Assembly (NCBI GenBank): GCA_030147335.1
Contig: JASKZZ010000120.1
Coordinates: 1 to 5,277 of the forward strand
Length of the DNA stretch: 5,277 bases
Origin: Herpetosiphonaceae bacterium
Lineage (GTDB): Bacteria; Chloroflexota; Chloroflexia; Chloroflexales; Kallotenuaceae
Direction of reading: 5' to 3'
The notes under the pieces are model-generated. The model was given only the letters and a program-made list of their open reading frames with translations. It was not told the DNA's origin and ran no database searches. The translations under genes and the position numbers were made by a program. This document shows positions 1 to 4,898 of this stretch, in pieces. The first letter of the stretch is position 1, and each line of letters opens with the position of its first letter.

Positions 1-887
1 GGAAATGCCGAGCTATACACCTTTTGCTGCGCATCCGTTTCGGATACCGCCATCGGATCGGGCGTGTGGTTCTGCGCCGCAAAGCGTATTTCGGCCATCT
101 GCGGAAAGCGTTGCAGCAGTCGCACGCCGATCTCATGGACCAGATGCTGAATCGACTCGCTCACAAACTCGTGAAACACTGTTTGCACAACATCACGGAT
201 CTGCTCGGCTGGAATGTATCGTTGAGCATTCGTGCCGATCATATCCTCGACGCCGACATAGCTCCAATGCACATCAAGCGTGATATACAGCGGACGATCA
301 ACACGTTCAGGCAGCGTCGTCCATTGATCGCGGGCAAATCTGGTGAAAGAACTGCCGGTGACCTTGAGCAGCTGCAGGCCAACCCGGCCACATTGATGCG
401 CTACGACCCGCACATCGTCGTTCTGTCGCTCAAAATCCAACACCGCGGTAGCGTAATCGTCGTGCGAGCGGCGATACAAGACTTCGCTGGGACGAAAATC
501 ATCAACGCCAGCCATCGGCACCTGAGCCGCCACAAACGCCAGTTCACGTCCCGTCACCCGCAGCGATTGCATTACATCGTAGGTTGTCAGCAACTGTACG
601 CCTAGAAAGTGAACCAAGCCTTCCAACGTGGCACCGTCGAACGCAAGCGCTTGACGCAGCACAACATTTTTCATCGTGTCGGTCGCCACCACATTGCTGT
701 TATCGCCCTCGGTGTAGGCCGGCATGAAATTGTCGCCAAACACTTCAACATCGATCTCAGCGGCAAACAACGTATTAGAGCGTCCGGTAAAAGATGACTC
801 AGGAATTGGCGTAACGTCGCTTAGTGGACGGGCATAGGCGCGATACAGCGGGATCGTAGCTTTTCCGTAGCTGATCTCTGCTTTCAT
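1..887 (-). CDS. pucL: Urate oxidase (factor-independent urate hydroxylase), C-terminus cut by window edge
   Basis: Cofactor-free uricase, which oxidises urate to 5-hydroxyisourate with O2 in purine breakdown. The frame is open from ATG at 887 to the left edge (295 codons, no stop), so only a short C-terminus should be missing given a family size near 300. Seen: YGK with Lys9, and VVATDTMKN with Thr69, matching the Lys and Thr of the known uricase catalytic pair. Between them and the C-terminus lie SSFTRFARDQ, TTLPERVDRPLY and DVHWSY, the usual substrate-site region. Near the C-terminus AAQNHTPDP (Asn273-His274-Thr275) matches the QN-x-T form of Bacillus/Deinococcus uricases rather than the NKHH form of fungal and animal enzymes. 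The start is fixed by AAGGAG 7 nt upstream. The gene follows uraD after 86 bp and has its own candidate promoter there. Bacillus PucL fuses the UraD and uricase domains; here they are separate genes. The family call is very safe; the symbol is by analogy. Confidence 0.95.
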   Translation of the reverse strand, partial: MKAEISYGKATIPLYRAYARPLSDVTPIPESSFTGRSNTLFAAEIDVEVFGDNFMPAYTEGDNSNVVATDTMKNVVLRQALAFDGATLEGLVHFLGVQLLTTYDVMQSLRVTGRELAFVAAQVPMAGVDDFRPSEVLYRRSHDDYATAVLDFERQNDDVRVVAHQCGRVGLQLLKVTGSSFTRFARDQWTTLPERVDRPLYITLDVHWSYVGVEDMIGTNAQRYIPAEQIRDVVQTVFHEFVSESIQHLVHEIGVRLLQRFPQMAEIRFAAQNHTPDPMAVSETDAQQKVYSSAF

Positions 888-893
888 GTACGG

Positions 894-899
894 CTCCTT
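894..899 (-). promoter_or_regulatory. Ribosome binding site of the urate oxidase gene
   Basis: Read on the minus strand this is a perfect AAGGAG, followed by 6-7 nt and ATG at 887. It is the best Shine-Dalgarno sequence in the window and fixes the uricase start. Confidence 0.85.
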
Positions 900-938
900 G
901 TTCAGCCATGGGCGTGGCGCATGTGGCAGGGTTAGCTC

Positions 939-966
939 AGTATAGCGAGGCTGTCAAGCTCGTCAG
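939..966 (-). promoter_or_regulatory. Candidate promoter of the urate oxidase gene
   Basis: On the minus strand CTGACG (961-966) is followed after 16 bp by TATACT (939-944), five of six matches to the -10 consensus and four of six to the -35. Transcription would start near 932, giving a leader of about 45 nt. The -10 lies inside GCTATACTGAGC (935-946), a 12-bp word repeated exactly upstream of uraD at 1559-1570. A perfect TTGACA (952-957) also sits here, but only 7 bp from the -10, so it cannot be the -35 of this pair. Inference from sequence only. Confidence 0.5.
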
Positions 967-973
967 TGTGATG

Positions 974-1495
974 CTACGCGTGTACAGCATCATCAAGGCG
1001 CAGTCGAGCAATCTTGGCGATCTCATCGAGCGCCGTGGTAATCTCCTGCTCGCGCTCATGCTCAAGTCGCTCCACGAAAGCGGCAAGAATACTGTGCTTG
1101 GTATGCTCCCGAACACAAATCACAAACGGAAAATCGAATTTGACGCGATATGCGTCGTTGAGCCGCGTAAACGTTGCATACTCGTCGGCAGACAAGCGAT
1201 TCAAACCTGCCGATGCTTGCTCTCGGGTCGACTCCGCGGTAAGCTCTCCGGCAATTGCAGCCTTTCCAGCAAGATCCGGATGCGCACGAATCAGTGCAAT
1301 TTTTTGGTGTTGTGGCGCAGCATACATTGTCGCGCACAATGCTTGATGAAGGTGTTCACGGCTCGTAAAAGGGTGCTGCGTCCATGTTTCTCGCGCGATC
1401 CAGGGCGACTGCTCAAAAACAAAGCCAAGCTGCTGGACAAACGTATCCTGATCGAACGCATTGATCTGGTCGATCAACAAAGGGCCGTTGGACAT
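974..1495 (-). CDS. uraD: 2-oxo-4-hydroxy-4-carboxy-5-ureidoimidazoline (OHCU) decarboxylase
   Basis: Decarboxylates OHCU to (S)-allantoin, the last step of the urate-to-allantoin pathway begun by the uricase encoded next to it. Seen in the 173-residue product: an N-terminal INAFDQDTFVQQLGFVFEQSPWIA segment typical of the family; TSREHLHQA (44-52); RAHPDLAGK (70-78), whose His is the residue generally assigned as catalytic; the EQASAGLNRLS segment (92-102); and YRVKFDFPFVICVREH (116-131). The C-terminus is a helical Glu/Arg-rich stretch. An in-frame ATG at 1543 would add 16 residues (MINSSCQKTYALRGIR) that do not look like the family. That ATG falls inside a perfect inverted repeat and has no good ribosome site, so I prefer ATG 1495, preceded by GGGG at about 7 nt. 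The total length then matches the usual 165-175. The HIUase gene of the pathway is not in the window. Confidence 0.93.
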   Translation of the reverse strand: MSNGPLLIDQINAFDQDTFVQQLGFVFEQSPWIARETWTQHPFTSREHLHQALCATMYAAPQHQKIALIRAHPDLAGKAAIAGELTAESTREQASAGLNRLSADEYATFTRLNDAYRVKFDFPFVICVREHTKHSILAAFVERLEHEREQEITTALDEIAKIARLRLDDAVHA

Positions 1496-1533
1496 ACGAA
1501 TACCCCGTAGCGCATACGTCTTCTGGCAAGACG

Positions 1534-1555
1534 AGTTGATCATGCCTGATCAACT
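1534..1555. repeat. Perfect inverted repeat in the uraD leader
   Basis: AGTTGATCA (1534-1542) and TGATCAACT (1547-1555) are exact reverse complements separated by TGCC. The repeat begins about 8 bp downstream of the TATACT hexamer of the uraD candidate promoter, so it covers the predicted transcript start. It could act as an operator or form a hairpin at the 5' end of the mRNA. It includes the alternative upstream ATG (1543) of uraD, which argues against that start. There is no T-run, so a terminator is unlikely. Confidence 0.6.
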
Positions 1556-1558
1556 GTT

Positions 1559-1570
1559 GCTCAGTATAGC
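1559..1570 (-). promoter_or_regulatory. Candidate uraD promoter -10 in a repeated 12-bp word
   Basis: On the minus strand this reads GCTATACTGAGC, identical to the word at 935-946 in front of the uricase gene. TATACT (1563-1568) is a good -10 hexamer. No convincing -35 is found at 16-18 bp, so an activator or another sigma factor may be needed, or the shared word is itself a protein-binding site. Transcription from here would give a leader of about 60 nt to ATG 1495. Confidence 0.45.
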
Positions 1571-1607
1571 CTAAAGCCAAAGCGATGGAGCACGACGCGC
1601 CGCTGCT

Positions 1608-1850
1608 TTACGCCGCGTGACGCCGGAGCTGCTCACGGCGCTGCGGCAGCACGCGAACCACCGCGACAACCTCGGGATGCGCCCGGAGCTGCCGCTCGAC
1701 CTCGTCTGCGCAATGTGTAGGGACTTGCACTGTACCGCTATTACGCATCACAACATCAGTTGAAAAGATAATCGGGCGGCAACCGGAAGGCCATGCCCGC
1801 GTCTGATCCCAGAACTCGGATGTGACCGTCAGCTCGAATGTAACCGACAT
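1608..1850 (-). CDS. Small hypothetical protein (80 aa)
   Basis: I do not recognise this protein. It starts at ATG 1850, preceded by AGGAG at about 12 nt (slightly long), and ends at TAA 1608-1610. It has no signal peptide or membrane helix. The N-terminal half looks like beta strands (SVTFELTVTSEF, CRPIIFSTDVVMRNSGTVQV). The second half has an amphipathic helix (ADEVERQLRAHP) and another strand (EVVAVVRVLP), then a basic tail (QRREQLRRHAA). The pattern would suit a small alpha/beta ferredoxin-like fold, but that is inference. It lies upstream of uraD on the same strand and could share a transcript with it, though uraD appears to have its own promoter in the gap. A link to purine breakdown is suggested only by position. 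No competing frame covers this segment. Confidence 0.6.
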   Translation of the reverse strand: MSVTFELTVTSEFWDQTRAWPSGCRPIIFSTDVVMRNSGTVQVPTHCADEVERQLRAHPEVVAVVRVLPQRREQLRRHAA

Positions 1851-1866
1851 AAATCTTTTTATCTCC

Positions 1867-1919
1867 TGTGCTATGTTGTTTACTGAAGTGTGCTAGTATG
1901 GTACGTACTATAGCACATT
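1867..1919. promoter_or_regulatory. Candidate operator: three TGTGCTA words at 22-bp spacing
   Basis: TGTGCTA occurs on the plus strand at 1867-1873 and 1889-1895, and inverted (TAGCACA) at 1911-1917, each step exactly 22 bp. The second and third form an inverted repeat whose arms extend to AGTGTGCTA and TAGCACATT (8 of 9 paired), with a palindromic GTACGTAC (1901-1908) between them. The array sits just upstream of the leftward 80-residue gene and about 180 bp before the rightward phosphatase gene. Spacing of about two helical turns suggests a regulator binding one face of the DNA. No regulator gene is visible here. Confidence 0.45.
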
Positions 1920-2055
1920 CGTTCGCAAAAGGCGTGCCGCGAACTGAAAACCTAAGCTATTTCCCTGCGATATGTTTTACCAAAATTAAAGGGGGGCATA
2001 CTATCACGACGACATAAAGCAGCGCCGAATACGGACCCCAAAATATGTATAAGCT

Positions 2056-2064
2056 TGGTATAAT
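2056..2064 (+). promoter_or_regulatory. Extended -10 promoter of the phosphatase gene
   Basis: TGGTATAAT is a perfect TATAAT (2059-2064) preceded by the TGn extension. No TTGACA-like -35 is found 17 bp upstream, which fits an extended -10 promoter. Transcription should start near 2071, giving a leader of about 27 nt before ATG 2098. The rest of the 247-bp gap (1920-2050) shows no gene, only a G6 run at 1991-1996. Confidence 0.6.
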
Positions 2065-2097
2065 GCGCCCACCTACCTAATTCCCGGCACATCTTCT

Positions 2098-3588
2098 ATG
2101 CAAATACAGCTACAGCGTCCGCCAGGCGCGGACAAGACCACCGCCGCGTGGATCGAGCAGCAATATACCGGATCGCTAATCTGGTTGTGCATCATCATTA
2201 TTGTTTTTCATCCTGCCTTCCATTACGTTCTTGAATTGCTGCCAAACCTCCCGCCCGACTCGCTCGCTACGAGGCTTGTTTCCGTGAGTGTTGCAGCCGC
2301 GCTGCTAACCAGTATCTGGCGCTACCCTCTATTACGGCAATATAGTCCTTGGTTTCAGATAGTTAATGCCGGAACGATGACCATCGTGACCCATGAGGTA
2401 GTGCTGAACAGCGGCAACCACCCGATGTATCTGGCCGCGTCGCTCACCGCAGTCTACGCCGCGCAGCTAAGCTTTGTTCGTTTGCGCGAGTGGCTAATCA
2501 CAGTTGCAATTATTTTCACCTGGTATCTCACCTCCAGCATCCAACGGGGATTTTTTGCTGACCTTCAAGGCTTTGTTCCACTCTTTTTTTATATCTCAAA
2601 CTATATTATTGCTACCGGGCTTGTCGTTCTACGCCATCGGCTTCAGCAGCGTGAGATCGAGGGTCGTCTCGCGCTCCAACAGAAAAACGACGAGCTGCAC
2701 AACATGACCGACGCGCTCCAGCAGAAAAACGACGAGCTGTACGACATGACCGACGCGCTCCAGCAGAAAAACGACGAGCTGCACGACATGACTGAGCAGT
2801 TACAGGGTGAGCTTGCGCTAGCGCGAACAATTCAGCAAAGCCTACTGCCTCCAGCCGCTCCCACATGGCCATCACTCGATACGCTGTGTTATAGCCAACC
2901 GGCGCGCGAAGTTGGTGGTGACTTTTACAGCTATTACCAGTTCAATGACTCGCGTGTTGCTCTGGCTGTTGGTGATGTGTCGGGCAAGGGTGCATCCGCT
3001 GCCTTGCTTATGGCAACAAGTCTTTCATTGTTCAACACTCATGTTGAACAAACTCAATCGCCGTCTGCCTTTATGGCGAATTTAGACCGCAACATGCTGC
3101 CGTACACCCAGCCGCAGCGACAGAATTGCGCGCTCACCTACCTGGAGCTTGATCATCACACGTTACAGATCGTTAATGCTGGCGGCATTCCACCGTTTAT
3201 CCGCCGTCGCAGCGGACAGGTCGAATGGCCAGAAGCGTGGGGATTTGCGCTGGGACAAGGTCTTGGCGCGCAAACAGGGTACCAGTTAATACAGGTGGCG
3301 GTCGAGGTTGGTGACCTGATTGTGCTTGTGAGCGATGGCGTGGTCGAGGCAAAAAATCGTCGGGGTCAGTTGTGGGGCTTTGATCGGCTGCAACAGGCGA
3401 TTGTGGCAGGGCCTTCCCGAACAGCGCAGGCGATGATTGAACACCTATGCACTTGCGTCCAGGCGTTTGTAGGCACGACCGAGCCGCACGACGATATGAC
3501 GATTGTAGTTGTGCGTGTGTGTGAGGCAGCACCTGGGCTTGATGACGATATTGCTGCGGTCGAGGTCGTGCCAGTGTACGCTGCTTGA
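2098..3588 (+). CDS. Membrane-anchored RsbU/SpoIIE-type PP2C serine phosphatase
   Basis: A 496-residue, probably signal-controlled phosphatase. Residues 26-180 hold about six hydrophobic helices (near 26-48, 56-75, 86-103, 110-127, 132-148, 157-179), forming an unrecognised membrane sensor module. Residues 181-240 are a coiled coil containing three near-identical 14-residue repeats. From about 240 comes a complete SpoIIE domain: the ARTIQQSLLPP entry motif, EVGGDFY (Asp275), GDVSGKGASAALLMA (Asp293), VNAGGIPPF, VSDGVVEA (Asp413) and HDDMTIVVVRV (Asp465/466). All the metal-binding aspartates typical of the family are present, so it should be active. Relatives dephosphorylate anti-anti-sigma factors (STAS proteins) in partner-switching control of sigma factors or other targets. 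No STAS or kinase gene is next to it, so its partner is unknown. The leader lacks a clear Shine-Dalgarno sequence, but no better in-frame start exists nearby. It is transcribed away from the purine genes and appears monocistronic. Confidence 0.92.
   Translation: MQIQLQRPPGADKTTAAWIEQQYTGSLIWLCIIIIVFHPAFHYVLELLPNLPPDSLATRLVSVSVAAALLTSIWRYPLLRQYSPWFQIVNAGTMTIVTHEVVLNSGNHPMYLAASLTAVYAAQLSFVRLREWLITVAIIFTWYLTSSIQRGFFADLQGFVPLFFYISNYIIATGLVVLRHRLQQREIEGRLALQQKNDELHNMTDALQQKNDELYDMTDALQQKNDELHDMTEQLQGELALARTIQQSLLPPAAPTWPSLDTLCYSQPAREVGGDFYSYYQFNDSRVALAVGDVSGKGASAALLMATSLSLFNTHVEQTQSPSAFMANLDRNMLPYTQPQRQNCALTYLELDHHTLQIVNAGGIPPFIRRRSGQVEWPEAWGFALGQGLGAQTGYQLIQVAVEVGDLIVLVSDGVVEAKNRRGQLWGFDRLQQAIVAGPSRTAQAMIEHLCTCVQAFVGTTEPHDDMTIVVVRVCEAAPGLDDDIAAVEVVPVYAA
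2671..2796 (+). repeat. Three 42-bp in-frame tandem repeats encoding coiled-coil units
   Basis: Three direct copies (2671-2712, 2713-2754, 2755-2796) encode ALQQKNDELHNMTD, ALQQKNDELYDMTD and ALQQKNDELHDMTE (residues 192-233). Copies differ at a few bases only. Forty-two bp is 14 residues, exactly two heptads, so copies can be gained or lost without breaking the coiled-coil register. The array joins the membrane module to the phosphatase domain, where a signalling helix is expected. Confidence 0.93.
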
Positions 3589-3634
3589 GTTAATCGGTAC
3601 ACGAACCGTAAAAGCAAAGGCGTGGAGGCCGTAT

Positions 3635-3657
3635 TACTCCTGCTGAGCAAAGGAGTA
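3635..3657 (+). terminator. Hairpin downstream of the phosphatase gene, possible weak terminator
   Basis: TACTCCT (3635-3641) and AGGAGTA (3651-3657) pair perfectly over 7 bp with a 9-nt loop, 47 nt after the phosphatase stop codon. Only CTTCGTTT follows, not a real T-run, so intrinsic termination is uncertain. It could equally be a protein site or part of an untranslated RNA. Confidence 0.3.
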
Positions 3658-3729
3658 CTTCGTTTAGCCGTATCCTTTTTGTGCTTGCAGCGGTTATCCT
3701 CATGCCACTACGATTACCGCGCATAACGC

Positions 3730-3747
3730 ATCGATCGCCAGATCGAT
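3730..3747. repeat. Inverted repeat ATCGATC-GCCA-GATCGAT
   Basis: Perfect 7-bp arms (3730-3736 and 3741-3747) around GCCA, within the 273-bp non-coding gap 3589-3861. Too short to assign a role; an operator or small RNA hairpin is possible. I see no convincing gene in this gap. Confidence 0.35.
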
Positions 3748-3809
3748 CATCGCGGGAAGTGTGACACCTTATCCTAATCGAACCATCTAGTACACGCACA
3801 TCTGCACGT

Positions 3810-3824
3810 ACGCGGAACCCGCGT
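3810..3824 (+). terminator. GC-rich hairpin before the 116-residue gene
   Basis: ACGCGG-AAC-CCGCGT forms a 6-bp GC-rich stem with a 3-nt loop, followed by TTCATTTGCTTT. It resembles a weak rho-independent terminator that could end transcripts from the phosphatase side, 37 bp before the next start codon. An operator role is an alternative. Confidence 0.35.
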
Positions 3825-3861
3825 TTCATTTGCTTTACACTGGTCAGATGGAGTTATCATC

Positions 3862-4212
3862 ATGACAATCAACAACACTCCTATGCAGATCACAACAACC
3901 TATGGCCTTACCAAACGCACTGTTACCGTTGAATTCGGGCATGTGTACGTGGTAGCACCACTCGACCCGCGCATGACAAAAGATAGGAACCGTCCCTGTC
4001 AGGTGCTGGCTATTGACCCATCGGTTGAGCCGTTGTGTACAACCGTTGCTACAGTTCGCTTTCTTGACACCAATCGTAAAGGACGCTCGGCTTGGCGACC
4101 TGCGAGCACCTTCTCAATCCTTTGCCCTCAACCCCCGTCGACAGCTCGCCCTCCACATATAAGCGGGGTAATTTTTGTCATCGCACACTGGTTCGCACGA
4201 TCTATTGAATGA
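3862..4212 (+). CDS. Hypothetical protein with a compact beta-rich core (116 aa)
   Basis: I do not recognise the family securely. The start is well supported: GGAG at 3850-3853, 8 nt before the ATG. The core (about residues 20-85) alternates strand-like segments: RTVTVEFGHVYVVAPLD, RPCQVLAID, TVATVRFLDTNRKGR and RPASTFSIL. A conserved-looking VAPLDPRMTKDRNRPCQVL turn adds to a pattern that recalls small SH3/KOW-like barrels; this fold is inference only. There is no signal peptide; a hydrophobic patch occurs at 101-110 (SGVIFVIAHW). After residue 87 the sequence changes character (CPQPPSTARPPHIS), which may be a real divergent tail or an extension caused by loss of the original stop. The gene is flanked by a hairpin upstream and a promoter-like TATAAT just after its stop, so it is probably a single transcription unit. 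Confidence 0.65.
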   Translation: MTINNTPMQITTTYGLTKRTVTVEFGHVYVVAPLDPRMTKDRNRPCQVLAIDPSVEPLCTTVATVRFLDTNRKGRSAWRPASTFSILCPQPPSTARPPHISGVIFVIAHWFARSIE

Positions 4213-4267
4213 GCAGCTACAGGAAAGACTTGACTTCACGCCTGGGTAGCCGTTTGTGGTTCTGCGG

Positions 4268-4273
4268 TATAAT
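4268..4273 (+). promoter_or_regulatory. Candidate -10 box of the secreted protein gene
   Basis: A perfect TATAAT, which would start transcription near 4280 and give a leader of about 78 nt to ATG 4358. No good -35 lies 16-18 bp upstream; a TTGACT at 4230-4235 is 32 bp away and too far to pair with it. The interval 4213-4357 shows no convincing gene. Confidence 0.45.
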
Positions 4274-4357
4274 TACAGCGGATCAGATCGGCCGCGTGGT
4301 TGAGCTAAAACTTCATTGCTCTGTACACTTTTACGCATGGTGTAGAAAAGGAACGTT

Positions 4358-4843
4358 ATGTTGGCCCTTCGAGCACTGCTTAGTTTTGCATTCCTCTTTG
4401 GTGCATTCCTGGCGGGTCTTTCTGATGTTATCGCCGCCCCAAGTATGACAGTGGCCATCACCCGCGATGGTCGGCCCGTCGATCCAACTTCCACGCCGCC
4501 GATTGGCCAAGACATTCCCGTTACGATAACCTGGAGTTTGCAAGATGCAGATGCCAGCACTATTTGGGAAAGCTGTTCAATCCCGTTCGACGCACCGATT
4601 ATGGTAGATGAGGTCACGCCGGCAGCAAGCTTTAACGGCACATCCACCTACACGTTCGCCCCCGAAACCCGTAGTGTTTCTATCCGCTTTCATGGTACTG
4701 CGCTTACCACCTCTGGCGCGTCGTATCACGCCATGCAATGTCGTGCCCGCGTCACCAACGGAACCCATGTGTACAAGAATGTGGCGTTTCGCATTGGACA
4801 GGCTCCTTCGGTCTTTATCTACATACCGCAGATCCAACGCTAG
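4358..4843 (+). CDS. Small secreted protein with signal peptide and YIPQIQR tail (161 aa)
   Basis: The function is unknown. The start is supported by AAGGAA (4348-4353), which ends 4 nt before ATG 4358. Residues 1-27 form a clear Sec signal peptide: Arg5, then a hydrophobic core LLSFAFLFGAFLAGL, then VIAA with cleavage likely after Ala26 or Ala27. The mature part is rich in Thr, Ser and Pro with alternating strands (SMTVAITRDG, IPVTITWSLQ, TSTYTFAPETRSVSIRFHG, KNVAFRIG), resembling a single Ig-like or other beta-sandwich domain. Its only two cysteines, Cys73 and Cys128, could form a disulfide outside the cell. The last residues, PSVFIYIPQIQR, recall the short YLPxxxR tails that I associate with exported Chloroflexota proteins; that is recollection, not a search result. 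It ends 55 bp before pabB on the same strand and may be read through into it. Confidence 0.8.
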   Translation: MLALRALLSFAFLFGAFLAGLSDVIAAPSMTVAITRDGRPVDPTSTPPIGQDIPVTITWSLQDADASTIWESCSIPFDAPIMVDEVTPAASFNGTSTYTFAPETRSVSIRFHGTALTTSGASYHAMQCRARVTNGTHVYKNVAFRIGQAPSVFIYIPQIQR

Positions 4844-4898
4844 CGTGTCATGCTAATGTACGTGGGTCAACAGATAAAGCCGGAAGTTAGCAATCCTC

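Noticed and set aside
24..605. Long plus-strand open frame of 193 codons opposite the uricase gene
   Set aside because: It is codon-aligned antisense to the well-supported uricase frame, has no family resemblance and no ribosome site. The overlapping frame at 5-283 is rejected for the same reason.
952..957. Perfect TTGACA on the minus strand before the uricase gene
   Set aside because: It is only 7 bp from the TATACT hexamer, and 17 bp further on the sequence reads TAACCC, so it does not form a standard promoter with either.
908..1510. Plus-strand open frame of 200 codons opposite uraD
   Set aside because: The minus strand encodes clear OHCU decarboxylase motifs over the same bases; the plus-strand translation resembles nothing and is basic and low in plausible structure.
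1991..1996. G6 run in the divergent intergenic region
   Set aside because: It is too far from any start codon to be a ribosome site and has no partner runs for a G-quadruplex.
2612..2875. Minus-strand frame with RRFSAGARRSC repeats
   Set aside because: The repetition is simply the antisense reading of the 42-bp coiled-coil repeats in the phosphatase gene.
4230..4273. TTGACT and TATAAT as a promoter pair
   Set aside because: The spacing is 32 bp, far beyond the usual 16-18; only the TATAAT was kept.
4209..4448. 79-codon plus-strand frame overlapping the stop of the 116-residue gene
   Set aside because: Its 4-bp overlap looks like translational coupling, but the composition is odd (Trp, Cys and His rich), it runs through the promoter and signal-peptide start of the secreted protein, and there is no ribosome site.
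4273..4647. Minus-strand 124-codon frame
   Set aside because: It lies opposite the secreted protein and its promoter, with no recognisable domain or ribosome site.
4837..4846. Perfect 10-bp palindrome ACGCTAGCGT at the secreted protein stop
   Set aside because: It has no loop, is not followed by a T-run, and is short enough to arise by chance around the TAG stop.
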